Source: Cloeon dipterum (lineage: Eukaryota; Arthropoda; Insecta; Ephemeroptera; Baetidae). From it: 64,000 nucleotides of DNA. Below the pieces are notes generated by a model that searched no databases, had not been told where the DNA came from, and saw only the letters and a program-made list of their open reading frames with translations. Of the stretch, positions 49,801 to 60,772 are shown piece after piece. A program made the translations under genes and the position numbers. Numbering within the stretch: the stretch's first letter is position 1; the number at the start of each line of letters is the position of its first letter. Location of the stretch: positions 27,762,335 to 27,826,334 of the forward strand of contig NC_088788.1 of assembly GCF_949628265.1 (NCBI RefSeq). Direction: 5' to 3'.

Positions 49801-50904
49801 GTTGTCTATTCACGACTATTTCTAATTTAACTAAATTTCTGATTGTTTTAGTTTTCCCGGCAGGCATCTTGCAACCGCTTTTCTACAGCCAGCATTTCCC
49901 GAAATCTCTGAACTATGGCGGCATAGGAGTAGTCATAGGCCACGAAATCACACATGGATTCGACGACAAGGGTGTGCATTTGACAATCACAAAATCCAAA
50001 TGAAATCTAGCTCATTTTTGTCGGAGCAGGTCGGCAGTTTGACAAAGACGGAAATCTAATGCAGTGGTGGAACAACGCGACCATCGAAGCCTTCCGGAAG
50101 CGCGCCAAATGCATCATAGATCAGTATTCAAAGTACAAGTTGGAGGACGTCGATTTGTTTGTCAACGGCAGGATGACACAAGGCGAGAACATTGCTGACA
50201 ATGGCGGTCTCAAGCAATCTTACAGGGTGAGATTAATTAATAAATAATTGATGATTACTTTTTTCATAAATAATTTTGATTGATATCTTTTTACTATCTC
50301 CAATAGCTAAAATTTCTCTACCTTGCAGTGTAAATTTGCGAAAATTATCGGTCTAAAGTTTTCCGCATGGTTTTTAAGTGCGTTATAGTTTGCCCACTGG
50401 AAACCTTAATATGTCGGCTACAAGGAAATTTTTCTTGCAAAGCCGTAGGCCGTTTCATGAGACGATTCTAAATCAGGCGGAAAAACACGATCCTCTTGCC
50501 GTGATATTTTGGGGAAAATGAAATAAAATCTGACGTATCGTTTCATGGTCCAATTTGTTGTTGCAAATTGAAGGACCACGAAAATGGATGCAATCCATTG
50601 TATGCTACAGCAAAAAATGCTCGGTTTTTAGGCATACAAAAAATGGGTGGCGCGTCACGGAGAGGAGCCGCGCCTGCCGGGCATCTCGCTGACGCACGAC
50701 CAGCTCTTCTTCCTCAATTACGCGCAAATCTGGTGCGGATCGATGCGCCCCGAGGACGCCCTAACCAAGATCCGCTCTTCGGTGCACTCGCCAGGGCCGA
50801 TCAGGGTTATGGGGCCGCTGTCCAACTCCAAGGACTTCTCCAAGGCTTTCAACTGCCCGCTCGGATCGCCAATGAACCCGGTAAGGAAGTGTTCTGTCTG
50901 GTAA
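39549..50904 (+). CDS. M13 zinc metallopeptidase (neprilysin / endothelin-converting enzyme family)
   Basis: Membrane ectoenzyme that cleaves peptide hormones and neuropeptides. Exons: 39549-39852, 44376-44417, 45361-45522, 47277-47360, 47417-47622, 47851-48030, 48193-48621, 49089-49271, 49463-49625, 49852-49971, 50030-50226, 50632-50904; phases join to 780 aa, close to the family's ~750. It is a type II protein: Pro/Ala-rich cytosolic tail (~68 aa), signal anchor (~69-93), then the luminal domain with early conserved cysteines ([18 protein letters not shown]). Active-site features are NAFY (574-577), zinc motif HEITH (His615, His619), third ligand Glu677 in GENIADNGG, and the C-terminal C-x-V-W end. 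All catalytic residues are present, so the enzyme should be active. The exon 6/7 intron is GC-AG. Orthology to a particular Nep gene is not resolved. Confidence 0.95.
42795..43160 (-). repeat. Dispersed repeat, copy 2 (inverted relative to copy 1)
   Basis: On the minus strand this copy aligns along its length with 16752-17102. It keeps a frame open across the shared part ([41 protein letters not shown]). Copy 1 preserves much of the same peptide despite a stop, so the ancestral element may have been coding. I recognise no domain. It sits in intron 1 of the M13 peptidase gene. Confidence 0.8.
43738..43810. repeat. (GA)n microsatellite
   Basis: About 36 uninterrupted GA units in the peptidase intron 1. 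Confidence 0.97.
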
Positions 50905-51741
50905 GAGGAAAGCAGGTGCCACCGCGCCACCTTCGAACACGCACAAAATCTTTCTTTTTCTCCCTTTTTCCGTCTGAAAACATCAGGAACCGTAATATAA
51001 GGTAACACGCTGAGAGAGAAAAGGAGTGGCACTTTTAGATAACACAAATATACTGTTTTCAGTTGATATTTTATACACAGGTCCCATATATTTAATACAC
51101 AATTCAGTATTAAAAGAAAGTACTTAAACAAGGTTCTTTTTACTAAAATAAATGTTGTTATTTATGCCCAAACATGCATATTCCTATAGTTATATAAATT
51201 TTCTGACTCGACTTATAAGAAGCGCGAATTCTATACTACACAACAAAAAAGTATTTGTAATTTTCATCTTTTCATCACGCTACTCGTTGATATGAAGCTT
51301 TAATTGTGAATAATCAAACACAATTTTTGAACTATATATGACTTACAATGATAGTTTATTGCATTAAAGCATAATATTACACGCACAAACAAAACACACA
51401 TATAGTATGGTAGTCGCAAATGCGCGTAAATATATATGTATTGTATAACTTTGAGTGTTAACAACTCTTTTTTGTGTTGGTACTCACTCTCTGCTGGCGA
51501 ACTAATAAACTTATTCTCTACACCTTTGACACATATTCTAATAATCAAAATAATTACGCTGATAAAATTTAACTGATATTTCCCTATCTCGATCTACAAG
51601 CTATTACCTGCGTTGCTTTATATTGTAAATACATAAAGTTGAGTTGACTCGCAATTATTCTTAAGCAATTTTAAAAATCTGTGAGAAACACGTACAATTA
51701 AACAATAACCACTACACAAACTGCTTTTTTATTCCAAATCC
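50905..51741. other. Convergent intergenic region (peptidase 3' UTR and OR-A 3' UTR)
   Basis: The peptidase (plus) and OR-A (minus) genes end facing each other here. The sequence is AT-rich. A minus-strand AATAAA at 51728-51733, only 8 nt past the OR-A stop, could serve OR-A. A plus-strand AATAAA near 51148 could serve the peptidase. Confidence 0.5.
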
Positions 51742-53344
51742 CTACTTGAACTGCATTAAAATCAAGAAGTACGTAGTCGTGACCCCAAGAATCTGCAAAA
51801 TATTTATGCAAATACAGAATGATGTCATAATTAAACTAGGCTTGAATGTCTCACTGAAACGAAAAACTCCAAATTGAGGTTGAAAAATGGAGCTCCTATT
51901 TGCGGCAAGGAATTGTATCCATTTGTCAGGTTTGTGATCATCAGAATTGCGTGTTGGGTTTGCTTCGTTCCTTGAATCCACTGAACTCGGTGAGCAGCCA
52001 AATGAATTTCAAAGACCAGGAGACGAATTTTGTGTCCAAAGTAGCAGTATATGAAAATCTGCAGAAGAGCGATGACGCCAAAGCAGAAGAATGCGATGGC
52101 GTGAGTCGTTGTGAGAAAGCCCTAAAATGTTCATTACATACCGTATTATATATCAGACTGAAATTAATCTTTACTGGAAAATAATTAGTTGAAATAAATA
52201 GCACGCAAAAGTCAATAATATTTTCTCGCATCAAAATTAGTAAATGATATTGATTGATACCATCACAACTATGTAGTCTGTCACACAAGCCTGAAGGGTG
52301 CAGATGATTACAGAACAGATCACGCCTGGTGCTGTCGTCTGGTTGATTTTTTGCAAAAACCTATGAATGGGGAATGGTGAGTTTATTAATTTGTTTTCAA
52401 AATGTGTGTTAAAATTATGAACCTTAAGCATTCATGATAATTGAAGATCCAACTTTCTATTTGTTTTATGTCTCCAGAATCCAATGCTTTTGGTACGTCA
52501 TCGCGAGTCTTTCGAAGCATCTTGATAATAAGGTGGTAGAAAAAATGGTAATTAGAGTCGCAAACAGTGAACTTCACCAGGAGAAAAAGGGATGCAGTGT
52601 ATATCATGTATAGGTATATTGTGTACTCTTGTGATGTCATTTGAGAAAAATATTCTTTGTAAGTTGAAAACTTCTCGTAATATCCAGTTGTGTCAGTTTC
52701 TGTTGCATTTTCGTTGTAAATTCTCGATCTGTGGAAATACATTTTGCAGGATAAAAATTTATATCATGGTAATATTTCACCTACTGTTGATCAAAGAGCA
52801 GTTCCTTAATTTGTAATGAGAATAGTAAGCTACTGAAACTGATAAATATGATGAAGAATGACAAATTTATGATTAAATAAGCGATGCATTTGTTCGCAAC
52901 CTCACAGGTTGTTTTGCCACCAACCTCGTCACTGTTCTTGATAAATCGGAAAAGAGATACCATATTTGAATGCTTATAGATCGTGAAACAGTTTCTCAGA
53001 AATGCCAAAATAACCCCAATGCTGCTCGCAAGAACGAAGGCAACGGTGATGAGTTCCATTTTGTCTGCCAGGATCGTGAAGGTGAAATTCAGCAATATTG
53101 TGTAGGTGTAAATAATCATGGTGAGATTGCTGGCTACAAAGAAGAACCAGCAAATGCAAATTTTCACAGAACGGCGCCTCACGTTGAGCACAGGTATAGC
53201 GAACGGGAGGCCCATCAAAACGTTCAAAACTAGCAGACCTCGCACACAATATCCGCTCAAGTTGCTTCTTCCGTCGCACTTTTCCGACCTCTTCATGGCT
53301 AATTTTGCTCGGAAAGCCATCAGAGAATTTATGATCGGCTTCAT
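51742..53344 (-). CDS. Odorant receptor (7tm_6 family), OR-A
   Basis: Ligand-binding subunit of an insect olfactory cation channel, expected to pair with Orco. Exons: 53344-52785, 52728-52423, 52360-52261, 52121-51855, 51792-51742; phases fit and give 427 aa, a normal OR length. Several hydrophobic segments are visible, plus the YHECLR...FLQKIN stretch before helix 5, GHKIRLLV after helix 6, and the C-terminal block GAPFFNLNLEFFVS followed by TYFLILMQF. The last motif recalls the TYhhhhhQF signature of gustatory receptors, but the preceding block is OR-like. Exon sizes nearly match those of OR-B and OR-C, so the three arose by tandem duplication. The start is the first in-frame ATG; an acceptor-like TTTCAG just upstream leaves open an extra 5' exon. 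The ligand is unknown. Confidence 0.88.
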
Positions 53345-53984
53345 ATAGCTGAAAGAAATGACACAAGAGCAAGTTACTTGGCTTTTGCGTATTCAGATAA
53401 TCTAGGAAATCAATAATGTGCCGGCGGACTTTGGGTGAGTCATATATATTGAGTGATTATATCAAACTATTAGATAAACTTGCTTTCATATCCAATGCAA
53501 ATAGGGACTGTTATTAGAAAATTATTTTGTGTTCAAAACAGTAAAAATTAGGAATTCAAATTTGATTTAAAAAGGAAAATATACAATTTTTTGACAAATC
53601 ACTGTTTAATTGACTAAGGATGGATGAATATATAAGTCCAATTTGTAGAAAAAAAAAACAATCTCGCACTTTCTAGAACTGGGTAGCCACTGTGTTTCGG
53701 CCTGTCTCAATAGCCTCATAAGTAGAACACTTTCTGTTACTTGTAAAAAAGGGTTATTAGAATTCCTTGCAGTCTATTCACGCAGATTAGGGCCATTTTA
53801 TTTTTATCTTTTAAGAATTCAGTCGTGGGTTTAAAGTAAAAAACAAATTCGTGTAGTTTAAACTTATTGTTTATTACAACATAATGAAACTAATTTAAGT
53901 TCTTTTTTTAAAACATATTTCTCTCTGAGAAACTGCTTAAACCTCAAGTCAATGCGAATTATGATAGTCATACATTGGAACTTT
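53345..53984. other. Spacer between OR-A and OR-B
   Basis: A 640-nt AT-rich spacer with no coding signal. It should hold the OR-A promoter and the OR-B 3' UTR. Confidence 0.6.
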
Positions 53985-55456
53985 TTATTTCTCCTTCTTG
54001 AATTGCATCAATACAAGGAAATATGTAATTGTTACTCCGACGATCTGAAACATAAATTGCGAAATTTTTAGTGAGCCCTATTTGTGTTCCTGAAAATTGC
54101 TCCACCTCACCGAAACGAAGAATTCCATAGAGAGATCAAAAAACGGAGCTCCGATGCGCGGCACGGAGTTTGGCCCATCGGTGGCGCTTGCAATCATCAT
54201 TACCGCGTGCTGAATTTGCTTTGGCTGCCGAATCCATAGCACTCTATGTGCGGCCGTGTGGATTTCGGTGACCAACAGGCGAATCTTATGGCCAAAGAAG
54301 CAGTAAATATAAATCTGTAGCAGTGCTAAGATTCCGAAACAGAGGAGGACGCTTGCGTGAAATGATTCAATGAGACCCTGTTTATAATGATAATTGTGCA
54401 CTAATTTAATAAAAAATATTTTTAATATACACATTACTGGTTACCAATGCAACGATGTAATCAGTCAAACAAGCTTGAAGGGTGCAGAGAATCACTGTGG
54501 CGAATACATTTGGTGCTGTAACGTTGTTGATTTTTTGAAAAAGCCTGGAATCAAAACAATGAATATGGAAGATGTGAATTAACATTGAAAGTGTACCTGA
54601 TGCAATTGTGGTATTCAAAAATCCACTTTTCAATTTTTTTTATTTCGCCGGTATTCAATGCTTGTGAGACCTCCCTTAGTGACTTTCGAAGCATTCCAAT
54701 GACTGTATAGTAGAAAAAGTGATGGTTGACGTCGCAAATGGTAAGTTTTGCCAGCTCTACTAATCCAGAGAAATAAGCGATGATGACATACGTCACGAAC
54801 ATTCCGGAGCTCATTTTAGTCACAGTATTCGTGTAGCTTGGAAATTTCTCAATGTACTTCATGGTTTTGTCAACGGCAGTCACATTTCTGTTGTACATTC
54901 CAGTTCTTGAAAGAAAATTAGCCTTTTTCACTAAATTAAATGGCAAATAATACCCTTTGTCATAGAGCCTATCCTTGATTTGCATTGCGGTAGCAACGCT
55001 GATGACACTAAACGCAGCAAAAAATGACATGTTGCAAATCAAATAAACCAGACTCTTTCTCGCAGCGGCCAAAATAATTTTTTCATCAGTTTGATTGCTT
55101 TGGTTGATCAACCTAAACAGAGAAACGATTTTGATTTTCTTTGCAATGGTGAAAAGCGACCTCAAGAAGGTCAGAATGATGCCAATGCTGCCAGCGGTGA
55201 CAAATGCGATGGCGGTGATTTCCAATTCCTTGGACTGGATCGTCAAAATGCAATTAAGCAAAATGTTGTAGGTGTATAACAGCATCAGAGAGTTGCTGAA
55301 AATGAAGAAAGCCCAGCTTATGTAGAATTTCAGAGTGTGCCGCTTCACGTTCAGCACGTGGATGGCGAACGGATGTCCCAGCAAAATGTTCAAAAACAGC
55401 AAAACTCGCACGCAGAAGCCTTGCAGCTTGCAATTTTCTTTGCTCTTCGTTGCCAT
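53985..55456 (-). CDS. Odorant receptor (7tm_6 family), OR-B
   Basis: Tandem paralogue of OR-A and OR-C. Exons: 55456-54954, 54905-54597, 54544-54445, 54377-54111, 54044-53985; phases fit and give 412 aa. I chose the ATG at 55456; upstream codons in this frame reach a stop without another ATG, so the N-terminus is about 15-20 aa shorter than in its paralogues. Shared landmarks are FCVRVLLFLN near the start, HPFAIHVLNV, YHNCIR...LFQKIN, GHKIRLLV, GAPFFDLSMEFFVS and TYFLVLMQF. Intron 1 (54906-54953) is only 48 nt, a multiple of three and free of stops, so retention would add 16 aa; comparison with OR-A and OR-C supports removal. The stop codon overlaps an AATAAA. Confidence 0.88.
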
Positions 55457-55891
55457 TGCGCGATTCTTGCTCACTTCTTCCCTCAGCAGAATTTGCTCAC
55501 GCTTCTCTTCAATGAAGCCAAAGCTCGTTTAAAGGAGGCAATCTCAATCACACTAATAATTATTATAATGATATGAAAGAGATAAAGTATTGATTATTTG
55601 CGTATCCAGAAGGGGTGAGAAGAGGGAGAAAAAATAATTGCAGGAATAAATCATATCTTACAAATAAATTGATTTTCTAGATTTCACATCAATTGTAAGG
55701 ATTTCAACTGACGCTATTGACATTATACTTATAGCTTAAATTTATTTACTGCCTTTACAAAAAAAATGGGTTGTGTTATCAGTTTCTATATTCTATCGAT
55801 TCGATCAAAAAAGATAACGAGTTTAGGTATTATTTTATTTAAACTTCTGCATACACTTGTAATTAGACTTTTCATTTTTCCGATTACAATA
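55457..55891. other. Spacer between OR-B and OR-C
   Basis: A 435-nt AT-rich spacer with no coding signal. It presumably holds the OR-B promoter and the OR-C 3' UTR. Confidence 0.6.
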
Positions 55892-57415
55892 TTACTTAAA
55901 CTGCAGTAGGACCAGAAGATAGGTTATCGTGACACCGATAATCTGCAATCCAACGGTATTTAAGTTTAATTAAAATAATTTGGGCGTTAACAGATCTCAC
56001 CGAAACGAAAAATTCCATGGAGAGATCGAAAAACGGAGCGCCGATGCGCGGCATGCAGTTTGGCCCGTCAGTCAAATTCGCAATCATCATTATCGCGTGC
56101 TGAATTTGTTTTGGCTGTCGGGTCCATTGCCCCCTGTGCACGGTAGTGTGGATTTCAGAAACTACTTGGCGAATCTTGTGGCCCAAGTAACAATAAATAA
56201 ATATTTGCAGTAAAGACAGGACTCCGATGACAAAGAAACTGAAAGCGTGGTACGGATCGACAACGCCCTGAAAAAATCGTCTTTAGAAATTTAAACAAAT
56301 TTTTCTACTTTTTGAAACGAACCATAGCAGCAATGTAATCAGACAAGCAGACTTGAAAAGTACATAAAACAACAGTCGCGATCACGCTAGGCGCTGTCAA
56401 GTTGTTGATTTTTTGCAAGAATCTAGAATATTTAGAAATTATTTTAAGCTTTCTCATTAAAGTCTAAAATAAATACCTCATGCAAAGATGATAGTTGTTG
56501 AGCCACTTTTCAATGTGCAGGATGTTTCCAGACTGAAAATATTTTGTTACATCGTCACGACATCCACAAAGCATTGAGATGACAATAAAGTAGAAAAAAT
56601 GATTATTGGCATCGCAGATTGTGAGCTTGAACAGCTCAATCACTCCGAAAAATATGCTTAAGAAAATGTGAAAAATAAAAATTGTTGGTGACAGTGTGGA
56701 CATGTATTCTTGAAGCGTTGAAAATTTCTCCATGTATTTCAAAGTTTTATCTGTTTCCGTCGCATTAAAGATGTACCTTCCTGTCCTAAAAATAAAAAAT
56801 TTAAATTAATATAAAACAAACGTTTTCAATTTTTCAAACGCAGGCCTACCTTTTATCAAAGAGCACATCTATTAACTGAAAGGCCATAATAATAGTGATA
56901 ATGAAGAATGCGGCAAATACGACCGCGTGGAAAATAAGGTAGACAATGCATTTTTTGGCAGCTTTGAAGGTGCTCTTGGCATCGATCTGATCACACGTTT
57001 TTATGAACTTGAAAAGAGCCACGTATTTCGAGTGTTTGGAAATAGCGCACAGTGATTTGACGAATGTTAAAACGACGCTGACGCTGCTCGCAACGACAAA
57101 CGCAAGGGTTGATATTTCCAATTTGTCATTCTTGACCATCAGTGCGAAATAATGGAGAGAGTGATGGGTGTATGCGATCATCGATAGGTTGCTGAAAACG
57201 AAGGTGATCCTCCACAGGTAGTACTGGCAGGAGCGGTGCTTCACGTTCAAAACACTCCATGCGAAGGGGAATCCCAGGAGAGCGTTCAATAACAGCACAA
57301 TCCGTACGCATCTTCCATGGAGCTTGCTTTTTCCCTTGTTGTGGAAAGCTTGCATGAGCTTCACAAATGAATTCTTAATCAACTCCATCGCAGTAAAGCT
57401 TTGAGCCAGTTGCAT
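55892..57415 (-). CDS. Odorant receptor (7tm_6 family), OR-C
   Basis: Third member of the tandem trio. Exons: 57415-56850, 56785-56477, 56422-56323, 56267-56001, 55942-55892; phases fit and give 430 aa. Landmarks: RCVRIVLLLN, FPFAWSVLNV, YHLCMR...FLQKIN, GHKIRQVV, PKQIQHAIMMIA, GAPFFDLSMEFFVS and TYLLVLLQF. The N-terminus starts at the outermost ATG (57415); a second in-frame ATG nine codons later (MELIKNS) is an alternative. Its last two exons are closer to OR-B than to OR-A, as judged by the shared RQPKQIQHA and MEFFVS blocks. No frameshift or premature stop was seen, so it should be functional. Confidence 0.9.
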
Positions 57416-57969
57416 AAGAAATGCTTTGGTGATTTGCTTCTATTTGGCATTTATTAGATGATAGATAGCAGAAATGGTAAACATCAAGCAGATGGCTGGT
57501 AGAAAATGGAGATTATATATGCGATGTTCTCAAACTATTGTGTGAATCACTGACGCAGATTGTGCATCATATAAATACTTACTGTTAAAAAACTATCTGG
57601 ACGTGTTAATTGATTAAAACTATTCTATTATCTATGGTAGAGAGCATACGATTATCAATACTTTTTACACTGTCATCATTATCTATGGATTGAGGAAAAT
57701 AGAAATAAACAGCGAATATTTAGCTGGATTTTACATCACGTTAATGAATCTTAAAAAATTTATTGATTTTTTACAGCATGAATATGACATATATTTTTTA
57801 CATTTTACCAAAGGAAAAAAAGGATTCTAGCTCTCAATAACTCAAATGATTATATAACTTAGATATCAGTGTTTTCAGGGAAAATTTTACGGCGTTAAAT
57901 GGGATGAGAACCGCATGGCATTTTCAATAGTTGTGTTTTTTCATAACTCCTTGATTCATCTCGACCAGC
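57416..57969. other. Spacer between OR-C and OR-D
   Basis: A 554-nt AT-rich spacer with no coding signal. It separates the two OR subfamilies. Confidence 0.6.
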
Positions 57970-59597
57970 TCATTTTTGTATTTGAATGATCACGATGAAA
58001 TAAGTAAAAACAGCGCTCATAACCTGCAACATTGGCGCACACTGTGTTAGTCAGCCATGAAAATGTCAAGTATATACACACGTGTTTTAGGAAAGGAAAT
58101 GCTTACCGTGGCGAAAAACTCGAGCGAAAGGGCGAAGAACGGACTACCCGGAAGCGTTAGACCGGCTCTTTCGTTGGCCGCCGAGCAAATCATTAGTGCC
58201 GCGTTTTGCAAACGCTTTTTTGCCCCAAACCACGAGCTGCGGAAAGCGGTGGCGTGCAACGCACTGATCTGTCAAAAGGCAGAAAATCCACTCACATGAG
58301 TAGAAATTGGCATGAATGCGAGGAAATGTGGACCTTTTCTTTGATCTGCTGCCCCATCATGCAGTAAAGAAATACCCTCTGAACCAGCATCACGCCGGAA
58401 AGGATCATGTACGCTGAGTTGAATTCAAACGCCATCTAAAAAGATTCATTTTTAATAAGCAGAGAAATGTGTGTAGTGTTGTTTGAATACTTTAACACAC
58501 GCGATCGCTAATAGGCATATTTTGAAGCCGCTTAGAACCACCACAGCTCCAATTACTGGCGAAAGAAATCTGTTGATGTCACAAAGAAATCTGCGACTTT
58601 TAGAGTTAGAGAAATTTAATGAAAAGCGTTAGTAAAAAAATAACCTTGAGAGATCCTGCTGGAATAAGAGCCACTGTTTCAATGACACTCTTTGTACTCT
58701 TTTGTCCCTCGATATGGCCAGCGGCAGTTGTTGCGTCAGCAAAGCAAAACTTTCCAGGAAGTTAAAGTACCACGAAAAGAAAATGAGGTCCATTGACACA
58801 AGCCGACCAATCATGAAGAAGGAGTACAAGTAGCAGGTTAGGACGATGAGGGTGGCACAAAGCTCCTGAGGCAAAAAATAGATGAGGCCGCTCAAGACTG
58901 AGAGGACCTTGGAAAGACCGACCACGATGTCAAATGACCGATGCTGCGAACTCTTTGCTGCGATTTCCTGTTTTATTTGTCTTGACATTAGTTTATGACG
59001 ACGCGTCGCAATATTTACAGAATTACTTTGTGCATGGTTGAATTCATGGCTGCAGCGTTCAAGTACAAGGCGGTGCCGAACATAAACATGAAATATACAA
59101 TTAAGAAAAGCAGCCAGCGCGACAGCTTCCTCGATATAACTTTCTTGTGGGCTTGAACATACGGGTGGTTTAAGAAATGTTGTATTTTTACTGAATACTC
59201 GAGCAATTCTCTCTCCCTAAAACAGCTTCAGTTAAAAGGCTTCAATTAAAAAAAGATGTTTTACCTAATTGCGACAAAAGCGCTTCTGAAGACGGCCTCT
59301 GAGATGGTAATGTAACCAGCGCAGAAGTAGAGAAACAGAGAAAACTTGTGAAAGCTATTTGATGCGATGTAATCAGAACCAAATCAATATCAGAAGTTAA
59401 AACCCAAACCTTAGGTACAAGTTGTAGGTTCCCAGAGCAAGAAATGCGATTGTGATAAAATCAGTGGTAAATTTGTGCGTCTTCATCAGGAAGGCTCGCC
59501 ATCCTGTCAGACTAAGAAAACTCTGACCGCAGAAGGCGCAGAAAATGAGCAGCAGCCTGTGGCCCTGGCCGAAATCTGGCTCGCCGATCAATTTCAT
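57970..59597 (-). CDS. Odorant receptor (7tm_6 family), OR-D
   Basis: Odorant receptor of a second subfamily. Exons: 59597-59410, 59354-59265, 59216-59027, 58967-58645, 58569-58491, 58435-58334, 58268-58107, 58023-57970; phases fit at all junctions and give 395 aa. Landmarks: FFSWYFNF mid-protein, FLYCMMGQQIKEK after helix 6, LPGSPFFALSLEFFAT and the C-terminal TYFIVIIQ. It has three more coding exons than OR-A to OR-C. The coding stretch matching their 267-nt fourth exon is split here into 102 + 162 nt. The ATG at 59597 is the best start: the frame stays open upstream but without ATG. Exon 5 (79 nt) is 21 nt shorter than its 100-nt counterpart in the other receptors, the least certain part of the model. 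Confidence 0.82.
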
Positions 59598-60772
59598 TCC
59601 CGATGGAACGCAGCCCCTAAACTGCGGCTCTCCGCGCGACAATTGCGACTTTCTTATCTGCAGACGGGGTGAGGGCAGAAGCGGCGACAATGATAAACAG
59701 GCGCTTCACATCAAAGAAAAATTAATCGGTGATGCAGCGTGCTGTGATCGCCTATAATAGAAAATTAATTAACTATTGTTATTTGCCATAAATAACTATA
59801 GTAAAAAATGCAATTGCTTTCTACTTATAGAGCACACGAGAACATTTTTTGGAATAATTATTAAGGCTCATGTTCATCGCTGTAAAATTAATTTATCAAT
59901 CTCACAATTTTGCTAATTGATCCATATTCCGTGCAGTTTCTTGATATGCCAGATGGTTAATTTCCTAAGCTACAGGTTCTGAGATATCAGGCGATAACGT
60001 GGATAATGCCTTCAGAGCACACCGTAACAGCATTAGCGCACAACACGCTTCCACTGCGTGACACCTCTATCTCTGGAAAAAACTGTCGTCTGTCGGCTAA
60101 AGTTCACTTGACATTATGCAAGACCAAACGCTTCCTATTCACAGCCAGGTTAGTGCAATATTACATCATTTTTTCAATAATTCCTTCTATACCTATAGTT
60201 ATGTGCATAATTAATTTTAAAATCTTCCCGCATTAATATTATTAGTCAGAAAATTTGAAACAAAATATGATCTTGACATGAACCTTGAGATACAAGCGCT
60301 TTAAAGTTAAAGGTGTAACTATAGGACTTTGATTATAATTTGACCAATATTAGAAAAAAGTTATTTCATTTAAAATTAATGAACGGCTCTACTGCACGTG
60401 AAATTTAATTCAGGATGGTCAGCTAATAATTTTCTCGCAGAATTTTCACTATTACGGACCATCCTGAATTAATTTCCACGCGAAGTAATTCTATTTAAAA
60501 TTTAAAAAAATAGCTTATGTGTGTATATTTCTTAAAGTTAATTTAATATAAATACATTAGATAAGACCGCATTGAGTTTTATAAATTAAAAATGAACACC
60601 TTATGAAACTATAAAATATTAATTGGTTGTATATTATTTAAATTTTTATTGGATGTTTATTCTCACACTTTGTCATAAATACATCAATGCATCACAGTAA
60701 ATTACAGTAAATAACTAAATTTTCATGTTCTAGCAAAAGCAACCGTGTTTTGGGTACACCCTATTGTCCGTT
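59598..60772. other. Divergent promoter region of OR-D and OR-E
   Basis: This 1.2-kb region lies between the divergently transcribed OR-D and OR-E. It contains a strong hairpin-forming inverted repeat (60397-60480). No coding exon is supported. A splice-acceptor-like TTCTAG at 60728-60733 leaves room for a 5' UTR exon of OR-E. Confidence 0.6.
60397..60480. repeat. Inverted repeat / hairpin between OR-D and OR-E
   Basis: Arms of about 24 nt (60397-60420 and 60457-60480) include a perfect 16-bp core, TTAATTCAGGATGGTC with its complement, around a 36-nt loop. It could be a microRNA-type precursor, a remnant of a short palindromic transposon, or an operator-like element. The sequence alone cannot decide. 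Confidence 0.75.
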
